A stretch of 64,000 bases of DNA, taken from the NCBI GenBank assembly GCA_949710005.1, contig OX453276.1, forward strand, positions 496,001-560,000, written 5' to 3'. The DNA is from Ricordea florida. Lineage: Eukaryota; Cnidaria; Anthozoa; Corallimorpharia; Ricordeidae. The stretch's first letter is position 1. Every line of letters starts with the position of its first letter. This document shows, in pieces, positions 11,341 through 25,117 of this stretch. The notes beneath the pieces were generated by a model. The model did no database searches and had not been told where the DNA came from. It was given only the letters and a program-made list of their open reading frames with translations. The position numbers and the translations under genes were made by a program.

Positions 11341-14300
11341 ATGCATGGATTGTGGATCACTATTTTCTTTGGCTTTGTAGGTAAGTCGATATTTTTTCAC
11401 AGAAGATCATAGACCAAAAATTGGATTCTGCTTTCTGATTGTAAATGATAGCTGCAAATTGACAAAATTGCGGATTGTTTGGCCTCTTAGAAAGCCCACT
11501 CAAGATGATAGTGGTTTGGGATAGGCATTTTGTATTTGTTTATTTATATTTCTAGTCCTGTCGCTACATGTATGTTTGGGGAAAAATGGTAGTCAGATTC
11601 TTAATCAGCGATGCTAAACTAACAACCACGATACCTTGTAACAAGTTGATCACGTGCATCATGTATATAGGTTGTGCGCATGCACACCGCTGTTGTGTGT
11701 TTTTTGCATATTTTTTTAAACTTCCGCTTCAGGGAATTTTGCTGACCTATCCCTTTTATTTATAATCTTTATTACTGCGTGATTAGGTCAATAAAAAGAA
11801 GTATAATCCGGCTTTTTATCTCTTGCTTTATAGTTACTGAAGCATTAAGCGCGGTTACTTATACTGCAATAGACAGTCATCAAACGTGGGCGGCCGCAAA
11901 ACGAGGGTGTGAAAATAAAGATGGGGAATCTCTGGCAAAGATCAAAGATATCGTCTCGATCTTAGAAGCAAGGAAAAAGTTCATTGACCACCAAACCCCT
12001 GAATATTGGGTGGGGGTCAGGTACGATCCGTCCAAAACTGACTTCCTTTGGGCAGAAGGGAGTGGTGTGCCTTCTACTCCGGCGTTTGAGGCGATTGTCG
12101 ATAGAGCAGCAATGACAGCACATACTTCTGAATACTGTATGTACATTGATAACACTCACCTTAAATTGCTACATACCTCGTGCAATTTACGTAAGAAATA
12201 CATGTGTCAGTCCGGACAGGAAGAGCTTCCATTTGACGGTAAGATTGTTCTTTGATATAACTTAAAAATTCCTTTATACATTAAGCTGCAATGACATTGC
12301 ACCTACCAGTATCAATACCTCTTACTAACCGAGTTCGAGGTCCGCACTGTAAGTTACGGACCGAGAAAACGAAGTTTGTAAGATATTTATTACATCTCAA
12401 AACAAATTTTGAATTTAGCGGTCCGTACAGTGAAGTACGGCCCGCTAAACTGACCAATCACAGCGCGCGTACTGAGAGATATAATAATGAATTATATTCT
12501 TTGTTGAGAAAGCAGACGAGATGAACCAATCACTGCACTCTGATTGCCTAACGACGAAGCTGGAGCTCAGGATTTTCCAACGAAACAAAATCGACAAAAT
12601 AAGCTGTTCAATACTTCTTCCGATTTTTTTTTTACTTGTTATCATGCTCTACTTGCCTCTCTACAGGGCTGTTTCCACGAGCCGTGTACACATAACTAGT
12701 AAACGTATCAGTCAGGAGCCCATCTTGATCGGCTCCTGTATCAGTGTAATAACCGTTGTTCATTTATATTTGTTCATTTATATTTGTCGTCAACGTCAGC
12801 TGTACCATCACCTTTGCCAACGCCATCTTTAAAGCTTGCTCCATCCTTGGAATCATCGGTAATTGTGCTTGAGTCATCGTCACTATCGCACTTGGTAAAA
12901 GTGCTACCTCATTTAGCAACTATCAGTGAGACAGCATCATTTTCGATAACTTCGTCACAACTACCATTTATACCGCCTACTAGAGCACTTGTGAACGTAA
13001 GCTTTGCGACTGACTCATGGAGACCCGCAAATGTGGATTTTGCACGTTTGGTAAGGATACCAGAATATTTGATAAGTTGATATCAGTTATAAGCACAACC
13101 ACACCACTTACTCTCCTTCTATAATTTGCAAGTGTTGATGGTGGATGGACCGTTGTTGGGAACTTTTACGTTTCTTTAGAAAAAAAGTTCTTTGATTATG
13201 ACTGCTAAACAATTGAAGAAAGATAATCAGGAATGAAGAGGTGAAATTGCCAAGTTGACCGAAAGATTGGATAAAATGTCAACTGAGACGAGAGCCGGTC
13301 CGGAAGAAGCCGTCCGGCCCTGGTGCGGAGTTTGTTCGTCTTTGTTGCTAACAAAAACACAAACAACAACAACAGCACGCTTTATTTTCCCATATAGTTA
13401 CGTTATAGACATTTAAATTATTTACAAAAGAAAGAGGTAAAAGAAGAAGTAAAAATAAAAAAAAAAAACACTGAACAACAGAAATGCGAAAATAAGTGAC
13501 GTTTTTCGATGAATTGTGAAATTCTTGTTTTGATTCGAAAGAAACAAAGGGAAAGTTTTTATTGTAGGATCTTTTTTTGTAATTTCTCCCGCGCGCCAAG
13601 CTATAATAGCTATCTATTTGGAATACAAACAAATTTTGGAAATTATCCAAACTTAGTCAGCGGCAGGAGCCGCTAATTGACTCAGTCAGGTCGGCTCGGA
13701 CAAGAAAATGCACTACACTCGGTTCGTACGTTGAGCCATTATTTCCCATACGGCCCTCCCACTTAGTCAATAAGCGCATGATATTTACTATTATGTATGA
13801 GCTCAAGATTGTAACATATCACCCATATCGACTGTTCTGTTCACAACGAAGATGCAGAAGGTCGGATGAACATTTTCCTGACCACGCAGGTCCACGCTGA
13901 AACCACTACCTTTAACACATGAAATTCTGTTTTTCTTCCGCTAAAAACATCAGCGCTTTCTGTTCTGATAACTGGATGTTTATACGTTTTCATTTAGAAC
14001 GTTTTGGAGCGTGTATGTTGTACAGAGATGCCGCCAAGATGATTGGTAGTAACCTGACTGATGGAAGTGGCACGTAAGTACAGAGAAAAAGTACGTCCAC
14101 TCTATGATAATGTGAGTTTTGAGGGTTCTTAAAAAAGCAAACTGTTCTGTAGTCCTACAGCCATGTAATAATGCTTGGCACCCTACGATGGACTTTAAAC
14201 TGACTATCCCAACAAACGCTTTCATATTCGTATACGCCATGGCATTTTCATAGTGTTATTATGCCAAATGTACCAGATATAAAATACATACAAACAAGTC

Positions 14301-17300
14301 ACGTTGCTTGATTTCCTTTGTCTTTCTCTCATGCATTCTTGATGAATTTAGAAAATCAATATTAGGAAACGGAAGGCCGTGGGATCTAGAATTCAATCAT
14401 TTTGCAATTACATTAATGACAATCGCAAACACTTCTAAACAAACTTTTGATTTTTTTCAGAACGATAACATCCATGTCTCGGGTTGTTGCATGCAGTCTG
14501 TCTCCTCATATTAGCGGACTTGTAGAGCAGAATGTGACAATTAGATTAAGTCAACGTCTGGTAAGTATTCAAAAACCATTGGAATGATTTCCGCACAGGT
14601 CCCTACTCATTATGCACGCTGTAGTTGAATTGAGTGGGGAAGTGCGCGTGCAAACATTTCTTGTTTTATGAGAACGAAACCGTACGGCTACAGCATGCAT
14701 AATGAAGTAGGGACCTGTGCGGAAATCACTCCAAACCATTTTTCGTTTTTCCTTATTTTTGGTTTGATTAGCATAAAGGAATTTGAGGAAGCTTAGGGTC
14801 TCCTTTCATTTATCGTCTCTTATTGTAGAATGTGGTGAAGCAAGCAATTCAAACGTGTGTATATTGGAGCTTCTCTAACAGGTTTGAAGGTTCTGCATTG
14901 AGCATTGAGCATTTGCGCTGTCTGATTTGCAGTTTATTACAATGAGAAATTTAGGAATGGTTTTTTGAATTTTTGTCTTATAATGCAGAATGGTGCTGTG
15001 CCTTAAAATTTAATGTGAGCTGACTTTTCATTGAATCGCTTTTTGCTAGATATGCTAGCCAGGTTTATATAGGCCTAGCAGGCAAATCAGTACAGAACAC
15101 AGTGAATGTACTGATTGCCTATAGCCTAACCAAGTGAATCTTGCATTTTAAACAATTGTTATGTGGTGCCCGATTAGATCTCCCTTTTAAGGAACTCGAT
15201 TTTTATTTTGACCCTCTTTCCAAGATCAGGTTTGATTCCAAATTGTGGATTTTAAGCACATTACGCAAGTTTGTAAAGTACATAGGTCTGTCTACATATT
15301 GAACAGATTAATTGATCGATTGATTGATTGTAGGACCAAGTACGGAGGATCATGGTCATCAAATGGCTGTTCATTGGTGGAATCTTCAAACAAGCAAACC
15401 ACGTGCAGCTGTAATCACCTCACAAATTTTGCTGTTCTGATGGAAGTTGGAAAAACCGAAGTATGTTTCTTTTCACCATTTCCGGGACAAAAAAATTTCC
15501 TTTGCAATGCATTTTTGGTATCTTCAAAAGCATATTTTGCTAATAGCTCTCGTGGCACTTGCCCAGTGCTAGTTTTATTTTACTTTTTGTTCAGATTTCC
15601 GACGAAAACAAACTGGCCCTGAAAATCATCACTTACGTTGGCTGTTCGCTGTCTTTGATCGGCGAAAGTGTTACTTTTCTAGCTTACTTGCTTCTCATGT
15701 AAGTATGAAATTACTAATGCTGCTGAACCCCTGGTGTTTGTGGCTATCTATATATATAACGTTTCAGTTCCAATCTCGGTGAATAGTGGCTTAAGGAATA
15801 TTCACCTCGCTGGTCGCATGTTCTGCCACTATTCACCTCTATTTGATTGTATATCGGTGTTTAAAATCGTGTTAATCATTTATTACAGGAATCTCACATT
15901 GGTACAGACACAGATTCGATTAAACATGGTGTCCTGTTTAGCATTTGCGCAATTGGTGTTCATGACAGGTATAGAAGCTATAACAAACAAGGTGAGCATA
16001 AATTTTTACTTGGCGTTCATTGACGTAATTACAAGTTAGCACAAACCCTTCAGAAAAAACAGTGTTCCACCTTCCATTTCCCCAGCAAAACTCCAGAAAC
16101 ATTAATGTTTCAGTACCGTTGACAAGTTTGTTGTATGTCATCACCTCAACGTGTTTGACATACGTACTTGAAGTCACTGGTCAAATCAACGACGTTATGA
16201 TTCATCGGTTTCTTATTCCCTATTTTTCTTTTCCCTTATTGAGATAAATTATAGGAGAGGTATCCTGAGCATAAAAAGTAGCGTTTTTCCTATAAAAATA
16301 GAAGCACGCTAACTAACAAACAAATATTTGCCGATATTTTATTATTGGTAAAGTTACCCTAAACAAACCTCACTTTTTAAGAGCACACCGCTGGTCTTAA
16401 TTTATGTTGTCTGAATCTTGTCAGGATTTGATTGATTTTCTTTCAGGCGCTGTGCACATCTATCGCCATAGTAATAAATTATTTATATCTCGTGGCTTTT
16501 GCCTGGATGGTAATGGAAGGAATCATGTTGTACCTGAAGTTAGTGAGAGTATTCAATGTGAATGCTAACATGAAGTATTTATACGGGGTGAGTAAATGAG
16601 TTACTTTTGTACCCAAGCCCCAGACGACTGCTTGGCTTTCCTTCCCGTCACTCTTCGAAGGCCCACACATTTTTAATTCCAGTTTGATCATACTAGGGTC
16701 CAAGACATTCATTGATGCCAGACATTCCACATCTTTTATAGGTTTTCCTACTTTTTTGGTTGCAATTGCTGTATCGACAAACATTATAGTCACAGGAGGA
16801 ATGGAGAGCGCCATGCGAAGTGATGTGTAAGTCGCATCATTGATTATTTAATTTAATATTTATCTGTTATTGCTATCATTATTGTTTATCCATGGCCCTG
16901 CTAATGAATTGATTGACCTGTTACTTGAGGTAATGTGTAGAGAACTGGAACTAGTTTGGCATGAAAGTAAAAAGGACTGGAACGAGGAGAAAGCGATGTA
17001 ACAAAAATGGCGAGTTAAATCGGTCGTTTTGTCGTTTACTTCGCGAGAAACCGAACAAATGCCGATCTCTGTTAACTAGAGCAGAGTAACGGTCTATGTC
17101 GCCTTGATCTCACAAGCTTTTTACTGACCAAAAAAGGTAATTTGGATCGCCATTTCACCACCATCTCATGTTCGTCTATCAACAGCACCACAAATTTAGA
17201 CAAGCCACAAGAAATGTTCAGCGGTGGCTGGTAATTAGATACCAACAACTGTCTTCTTTCTCATTGTAGATGCTGGTTTTCGTTCTCGTCTGGTTTTGTT

Positions 17301-18690
17301 TGGTTATTTGTTGGTCCCATTCTTCTCGCGTGCTTGGTAAGTGATGCTGCCTACAAAAGGTTCATCAGCATCTCCGGATGTTGACGTGATTGGATCCCGT
17401 TACCACTGGCTCCTTTCTCGACGCTATAATTTGTTTTTCATTTCTTCAGATTAACTTTGTGGTTCTTGTGCGAATCATTGTCGAGATGGTAAAACTAAAA
17501 GACATGTCTGTTTCTTCGGAAGTTCCGTCCTTAAGGTGAGAAAAAATATCATTCGTACAATCACGAATACGATGACTTTCCGAAGAAAAACACGATGTAT
17601 TTCTGGCACAGTGTGAGTATCGAATATTTAATCTGTGCCTAGTATGAGCGTTGAAAGCTACTGAATAGTACTGTACTATGGTTCTGTTTATTATGCAGTG
17701 TGGTTCTAACTTTTTCAGCTCTCTGGATCAAACCAGGCAGTGTCGGTGACCATCATATCGAAAGCTACTCAACGAGGAAAGAGTGGTACTGTTTGTGGTA
17801 GTTTGTTTTGTTTTGTTTTGTACTGTTCGTTTTACTGTAACTGTTTGTTTTACTATACAGTGTGATTCTAACTTCTTCACCTGTGTATCAAAGCAGGATC
17901 AACGGTAAGTATCTGGGCAACTGCGCACCTACCCCTCCCCTAACCCAACAAGTTATAATAAGTTAAAAAGTTAGCGTTAATGTTGGGTTAGGGGTGGGGT
18001 AGGTGGACAGTTGGTCAGACACTTACATTGATCCTTGAGCAAAGTATGCAGTGTGACCATTCTTTGGAAAGCTACTGAGCAGTACTGTACCGAGGTACGA
18101 TTTGTTTTGCTATTCAGTGTGGATCTTAGATTTTTATTAGTAACTTTTTCTTCTTATTTTGGTCTCAATGCTTAGACAAAGTGTCAAGGCGTGTGTTGTC
18201 CTTTTCCCATTACTGGGACTGGCCTGGATATTCGGTGTCTTTGTCGTCACACAGCCCGGAATCATCTTTCAATATTTGTTCGTGATTCTTAACTCATTAC
18301 AGGTAAAGAAATTGAGAGAATCTTTATGATAAAACCTTTAATTCAGTAAAGATAGAAATAAATTCGTGACTGACACGCTCGCATGTTTTCACTTACAGGG
18401 ATTCTTCATCTTCGTTTTTCATGTCATTCGAAGTGAAGAAATGAAAGCTGCTTTCTTGTCGAAGAAACACCGATGGGAGGTATCACGGAGTGTTTCGGCT
18501 TCAAATGGCAAGGTGGAAAAGCGTTTGGCGTTCATCACATGGGACCGCTCTGAGAAAAGCACTAGACACTTTGAGCTGTTCAGCACCAGAGGCAAAGTAG
18601 TGCCAAGCTCAGCAATAGTGGACGATAATCTTCCGACATGTACAAATTAAAACATTCAACATTAAAACATCACGCGGCATAATAAATATC
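11341..18690 (+). CDS. Adhesion G-protein-coupled receptor 1 with C-type-lectin-like N-terminus (15 exons)
   Basis: Exons by splice sites and phase: 11341-11380, 11834-12238, 12800-13050, 13998-14073, 14461-14560, 14829-14881, 15334-15460, 15595-15698, 15889-15991, 16447-16587, 16742-16826, 17270-17336, 17450-17535, 18176-18302, 18399-18650 (TAA). AATAAA is at 18681. Exon 1 gives a signal peptide ([13 protein letters not shown]). Next come a lectin-like domain, a Ser/Thr/Pro-rich stalk, GAIN-type strands (TCVYWSFSN), the GPS ([13 protein letters not shown], cleavage expected between Leu and Thr) and seven membrane segments ending [14 protein letters not shown], a family hallmark. It should be a self-cleaving cell-surface receptor. 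The 13050/13998 junction is out of phase, so an exon may be missed. The 16587/16742 junction is also out of phase, which may mean damage. The ligand is unknown. Confidence 0.88.
11834..12238 (+). other. Exon 2 of receptor 1: C-type-lectin-like domain
   Basis: The exon begins and ends in phase 1, as portable extracellular domains usually do. It carries the lectin-fold landmarks [32 protein letters not shown] and CNLRKKYMC. The EPN/QPD and WND calcium- and sugar-binding motifs are absent, so calcium-dependent sugar binding is not expected; a protein-binding lectin-like role is more likely. Confidence 0.8.
12310..12475. repeat. Small inverted-repeat element in receptor 1 intron 2
   Basis: GGTCCGCACTGTAAGTTACGGACC and GGTCCGTACAGTGAAGTACGGCCC form related hairpins. 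The left flank shares TACCTCTTACTAACCGAGTT with the palindrome at 43989-44035, so the two belong to one repeat family. Confidence 0.55.
14579..14735. repeat. Palindromic MITE-like element in receptor 1 intron 5
   Basis: The arm TTTCCGCACAGGTCCCTACT near 14589 is matched in reverse complement by AGTAGGGACCTGTGCGGAAA near 14706-14725. Both arms continue outward with few mismatches. The spacer is about 70 bases. Confidence 0.75.
15334..15460 (+). other. Exon 7 of receptor 1: GPS autoproteolysis site
   Basis: The exon encodes [24 protein letters not shown]. The four Cys pattern and the HL|T tripeptide are the classic GPS of adhesion receptors. What follows Thr is the tethered (Stachel) peptide TNFAVLM. 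Confidence 0.95.
17898..18033. repeat. MITE with CCTACCCC/GGGGTAGG arms in receptor 1
   Basis: Left GATCAACGGTAAGT..CAACTGCGCACCTACCCC and right GGGGTAGGTGGACAGTTG..ACTTACATTGATC are inverted copies. It lies within a longer intron (17536-18175) that also holds three imperfect copies of a unit with TACTGTAC and CAGTGTG(A/G)TTCTAAC. Confidence 0.75.
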
Positions 18691-20293
18691 TCAATTCAAT
18701 CGTACTTAATTGAGGTTTTGAAATGTTTCACTTGAACATGTCGTTGGTTGTTACACCAAGCAGTAATCTAACTCGACCAATGAGAAGTAGAGCAAGTGTA
18801 TGTGGTAATGTCTGTCAGTATATCAAACAGATTTGTCCCAGTCCGACTCACATGGACACAAGTTGTAACCTTATTTCGGTTCAAAATTGTGGAGTATATA
18901 CACAGTCGACTCTCGGTAACTCGAACCTTCAAGGGAAATTGAAAAAGGTTCGAATTATTGGGAGTTCCAGTTATCAATAGCTGAGACCAAACTCACTGAA
19001 ATAAGGAAAAATTTAGTGGTGTTTACTGCTTTTCTATTCATACAGAGCACACTTTAATCAATCTGAACAGGTCTGACATGTTTCGTGTAGTATAAAAAGA
19101 CTTAATAACAAATTCAGTGTTTAAAACAGTACTTGACGGACATGGTTCGTGTTATCGAGGGTAAAATTATATAGAAAAGGACCTTAATGAAAACAAAAAT
19201 TGCTTCGAGTTAGCGAGAGGTTCGAGTTATCGAGGGTAAAATGACTGTAAATGTTTTTCAGAAATCAAACAAGAAATCAAGGGGAAATCAACTTTGGTCC
19301 TGGTTATAATTAGCGCGAGGTTCGAGTTGGAGACGGTTCGAATTACCGGGAGTCGACTGAAATGCAAATTAGATTGAAGAAATATCCAATTTTTTCCTGC
19401 TGAACCCATTTCTACTATTTATTGGGGTTTTCTTGAGCTCTTTATTTCAGTTATGGTTTTGATTTTCGTTATTAATTGTGCATGCTCGTCCATAATACTG
19501 TCTTTGCTTGTTACTTCTAGCATCCCTCCAGCTGCAGCGAGATTCTTTTTCAAAACAATGGATGCGCCCCCTCCCCTCCCCCGCTGGGAAAGTAAGACAA
19601 GACCAAATAAAAGCGACTTTGCGTTCGTATGTCGATCCTACTCCAACCTGCCTTTCCAATGAACACTACAGCTACTACATCTAGGACTTATATCTGATAC
19701 ATTACTCACTGTATTGAGAATCTAACTTTTACCTGGTGCAGGGTACAATTAGGCGGTAACCAAGGATTTAGACAAATGTTGCTCTCGTGGCTTTAAGGTT
19801 ATTTCTTTTTTTAATGTCACTAAAAGACTTAACCATTTTAGTATATGGTCTGTATTTCTCTCGTACATTTTTAGTGATTAAAATGAACTGAAACAAAACT
19901 AGGGCTGACAATTTGCCGTTTCCGTAAACGATCCTTACAAATTAATAACGAAAACTCATCTTCTTACAGGAAATGATCGATCTGATCATTGACAACTCAT
20001 TTCAAAACTCCACAGCGAAGTTCTCTTCAAAGCGTCCAATACCTTTTCTGCGTGATCGTTTCGTCCTTTCGAATTTTTCTAACGAATACTCTTAAAGAAA
20101 GCTGGGAAATCTAAGTTATTTCATGTCACAATCGACAAGTGACAATCGCCGCTGTAATAATAGCCCGTCAGTCCTTGACCAATCTAATGACAGTCAGCTT
20201 GCAGTAATGGACATGTGACATTTTGAAATTTATCTGCAAGAGCCGTTTTATTTGAAAGGTTTTCCTGGATGAAAACAAAGGGCTTTGGCTGGC
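18690..20293. other. Intergenic spacer between the two receptor genes
   Basis: Apart from the element at 18903-19359 I see no gene. The short ORFs lack family motifs. The promoter of receptor 2 presumably lies in the last few hundred bases, but no clear core element is recognised. Confidence 0.55.
18903..19359. repeat. pogo/Tigger-like non-autonomous element
   Basis: The termini CAGTCGACTCTCGGTAACTC and GAATTACCGGGAGTCGACTG are inverted copies, and the body holds further CGAGTTA(T/G)CGAGGGTAAAAT units. The terminus CAGTCGACTCTCG(A/G)TAACTC is what I know from pogo/Tigger elements; no transposase ORF is present. Confidence 0.7.
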
Positions 20294-21681
20294 ATGACAA
20301 GTTTTATTTCAACACAAGTGCTGGCCGCAGTTTTGTTGTTTGTTTGCGGTAAGTTTGTGTTGCCTAGAAAAGAAAAAGCTACTCAACGCTTGCACAAAAT
20401 ATTGAAGTTAAATATCAGAAGAGGTTTTTCCGCGAGAAGAAACTAATTCGATCGTTTTAATAGCCGATTAATAGATGCTGCATTTGACCAGCATGAATCC
20501 ACTAGCTATGGTTTGTATTTGACAAAATAACAAACAAGATGGAATTTGAATACACAGCTTAAACCATTATACTTAGTATGCTAAAACATTTTACTTTCAA
20601 AACTCAAACTTAAACCTATATATTCAAGTTGCCCTGGCTTCCTCTGCATTACTATCTTCCGTCTTTGCTAGTGATAGGCTAGATCTGTTTGTCAAGAACT
20701 AGGTTCTTTTCAAAACTTTAAATCTAAAAAAAACATAGGGCAATAGAATCCTTATTTTTAAAGGTGACTGGAAGAACTTAAAGCTGATTAAGTTAAGCTG
20801 ATCATATACTAAAACGGACACAAGTCATTACTCTTTTTTAACAATGCTGAAGGTTTATCGATGTCCTTGTAAAAAATGCTAAAAACGTCAAAATCATCTC
20901 CGTATAAATGACAATATAATAAATCTTATAATAAGTCTTGTATTTTCAAGCGAGTTCTTTATTTCTTGTTTTTATAATAAAAAGATCCTCGACCATAAAA
21001 TACATTTTGCGAACTATACTTAAACGCTGTACAAGTAAAAAAGAATTGGCATAAGAAATTTCAGTTTCATATTATATTCAGAGATCATTTCCATCGACCT
21101 GAGACAGCTTTATGATGTTGCTTCCGTCAAAATTCAAAGCAATAATAATACACAGGCGAAGTGGAAAGCATATAATAGGAAACTAACGACAGAAAATAAG
21201 AAAATACGCCTTAGTAGAAATCAAGAGGACATTTCAAATATATGTAAAAACATTTTCAAACAGACAGACTCAAACAGCTGATGCTGTGAAAAGCAATATT
21301 AAGTAACACCTGCTTTGTGCTTATTGTATTTTTTTTATAATTAACAAATAAATAAGCCTCCTCTGGGCTTTGTTCTGTTATAAAGCACGCAGGAGGTGAC
21401 GAGAGCACGAAAGAAGTGTAGGGGGAAACACTTCTCCCTACTTCTTGAGTGCTCTCTTCACCTCCTAAGTGCTTTATAACAGAACAAAGCCCAGAGGAGG
21501 CTTATTTATTTGTTTTATAATAAAGAACTAGCGATTTTCCACAAAAATGAGCTTTTATTTTCGATCAACTGCCAGTTTGTTTTTTCAACGCGCGCGCTGA
21601 ATGTCGTCAGCACTGTCCTTTATTTAAGAAATAGAAAACATGTACCGTGTTTCTATCGAGTTATAGAAACACGAGTGAAAG

Positions 21682-21712
<31 letters not shown>

Positions 21713-24700
21713 GAGCCGCAACTCTGATAAAGTACAGCAATTTGGGCCAATCAGCGAGCTTGTAAGAAACGTCCAACACTCTCATTGGTTCAAAAGACAA
21801 AGGCTGTCAAACCATCAAAGTTCGAACGCAAAGCACTGAAAAGTTTTTGAACGCGAAATTTTTTCAGCTCAGTCAAGATATTTTTAAACATTCTCAAGTC
21901 TTAAATTAATCGAAATCCAGTCAAATTATGGCCCATGAAGACAATAAGAGGAAAAAAACCATTTGTGGAATTTAACAGAAGAAAACAAACAAGACGAACT
22001 GCTTAGCGTGTTGCTGAAACTAAAGACAGTGTGCCATGTTTTCTGAATGGACAACGCTCAGTTTATGTCAATGCGAGAACTGCTGTTTTCTTTTGTGCTT
22101 TTAGTCTCTGCTTTAATGAAAATGTTGTGGAGAGATGAATTCGACACACAAGCAAATTTCTGTGAGTTTGATCCGTACTGTTTGTCGTTTTTACTAAATG
22201 CGACGTAAGGGAGCTCAAATTAAGAAACCAAGACTACAACGCCGAGTACTGTACCAGTGACAAAAGTGGATTTGTCTTCCTCTTGTACTGTTGACGGTAG
22301 GCAAGTTTCATATCGTTTTCATTTTTCTTTGAAACTGTAGAATTTTCCACTTAGTCCGTTTGCAGTCCATTTCGAATTTTTGCCGTCAACCTTCACGTCT
22401 TTAGCGGAGAAGACTTGTAAATTGGTCACTTCACGTTGTTGTTTTGCATAGCTTGGCACTGAAACCAACCGAACTGTAATTTGCTCGGCAATTTTATTGT
22501 TTCATTAAAAAACGCCATTGTTTGATGGTTTCGTGGTTGATATCGTGGTCCTGTTTTTCTTAATTTAACTCCCCATTTTTATAAGTGCTGACTTAGTTGT
22601 TTAACTCGGTCTCTATATCTACATTTTCCTAGAGCTCCTACATCTTCGCATTCTTTTAGGTGTAAGGGATGCTTTGTTCGAGCTCGTTCAGAATATTTTA
22701 CGAAAAGCTAGTAAACTCTTTAAAAAATTCAGCCACTTTTTTCACTGCGCAAAGCCGGGTGATGACGCGAGCACCGTCCTTTATACTCTGATAAAGGACG
22801 CTGTTTGGACCAATCATATCGCGCGTAATATCGGGACTGTATTATAAATAAACGCGACATATTCAAGTGCAAGTGGTGACATACAAAGGCGCCAGGCTTT
22901 TGAACCTTGTCATAAATTTTTACCAGAATACCAGTGTCGTCGATAAAATATTGCTCTTTTGGAAAAAATATCGAAACAGAAGGGCAACATGTTTTACATT
23001 TAGAAGAGACTTATAAAATGGATGTCGACCACGTAGAAGGCTATAAGTCATACTTATTTTAGGACTATTTATCTAACAAGAGAGCAGGGTAATTATATTA
23101 AGGACTTCAACTACATCATGATCAATACTTCATCATGATCAATACTTCATCATAATACTCTAATAAAAGGACATTGTACTGAATATTCTAATTACAGCGG
23201 TATAAAATAAAAACAATATGTATCCAGGTGGGAGAATGTTGTCTTCTGCATCATTTTGAATTAGCATTAAGGTATGAGAAAAATGAACCGTTTCTAACGC
23301 TATGAACATAAAGATCGATGGCGACACATAAATAAAATACGAAAGCAATAAGGTAATGCTCGGTCAGCAACATTTGAAGACATTCCACCACTGCGCATAA
23401 TCCTTATCGCGGACTGTTACGCCAGTCGCTGCCCACGAGTACTCACGGTTTAATGCAGACTCCCATAGAATCGTGCTTATTTTCAAGGTTTAATATAATT
23501 CCGTTGAACCGGAATTTTGGGAAACGTTTTCTGAACTTTTATAATAAAAAAATAGTATATAGGGTTAATGAAAACCTCCTTCAACGGCAGGTGTTTTGGC
23601 TAACTAACCTACTGCTGCTATTAGCGGACCAAAAAAACAGTATCACTGATTCATTAAATTAAAGGAAGTTCAACAGTGCGACTCGGCCTTTGGCAGAGAT
23701 TAATATCCCAAGAAACTCTCCTTTCTTAAATTGCAGCTTAAACTAACATAAATTGCGCCTAAAGAATTGAAATAAAGCTCGCACCAGGTCAGTAAATAAC
23801 AAAACAGCATGCATTTTCGAATATTAAAAATGACTACTTTTAATGAAATTGCTTACAAATTTATATTTATCCCTTATCGATCTTGTTTTCAGACATTTCT
23901 TGTGTTTATTATGAGCCTGGGCTCGTTCTCATGAACTGGACAGAGGCAGTAGAAGATCCTGCACTAGCTAAAATATGTACTCTTAATCAACTCCGGGAGG
24001 CTCAAAGGGAGCTTCTCTCAAACGCGACTTATTGGATAGCTCTCAAGCGAGTCAGCGAGGGAATGTACCAATGGGGAAACGTAAAAAACAACACCTTCTT
24101 CATGGCGCGAACAGATTTTGTAAAGGAATCACAGGATGGTCTATGTTATGTTGTTGACAAACATTTAATGAAATTGCACCCTTCAAGGTGCAGTAGTTTT
24201 CACTACTCTTTGCATACTTTTGAGGACGACAAAGGTGGGTGAGCTATATCATGATTTGTTTTTGTTTACTAACAGTTGCACTCAACCTAACCAAACCACT
24301 TTTAACAATGTATCAGGTTTGGTTCCTATAGAAGATAGGAAAGAGGAAATGGGACTCCAAAACCGCGTTTATCAAGTTGTATGTAGCTGATAAAAGTATC
24401 ATAAAATGTCTGATTGGCTTTCGCTTCTAAAGCAAGAGCGAGTAGCTTACACAGTTACGCTCGAAACTTCAGCCATGTTTATTCCTGGCGGAGGAAAACG
24501 GACATCTTACACGGACATTATACTAGAAACAGCTGATTGGGGTAAAAGAACAACGTATTATACGTGTATAAGCGATTGGACAGTTCTTCCCAGTGCCTTA
24601 AGAAAGCCTATGCCATGTAAAATTTTTAAGCGCTATATTAAGAAGTTTTTAATTGCTAAGTATGTCTAATTTTCTAAGTTTGATATCTAGTTCCTTCTAG

Positions 24701-25072
24701 AATTTTATTCATTTGTATGTCTATTCTCTTACCTTTTAAATTTTTAGTTTTTAACCTAGTTTATAATAGTGAGGACCTCCCTGAAAACCATGTAATGTGA
24801 TGGGAGCATCCTCTTTAAATATTTATTATTATTATTATTATTATTATTAGAATTGGGTTACTAAATGAAAACACACATGATTCCCTGCAACTCTGAGTTT
24901 CGTGCTTACGCACTCATCAGGCAGATTTAAATCTGCCTGATGAGTGCGTAAGCACGAAACTCAGAGTTGCAGGGAATCATGTGTGTTTTCATTTAGTAAC
25001 CCAATTCTATATACCGCTCTACACAAATGTGTATTGAGCACTATTCAGCAGTGTTTTCTACAACTTCTCACG

Positions 25073-25117
<45 letters not shown>

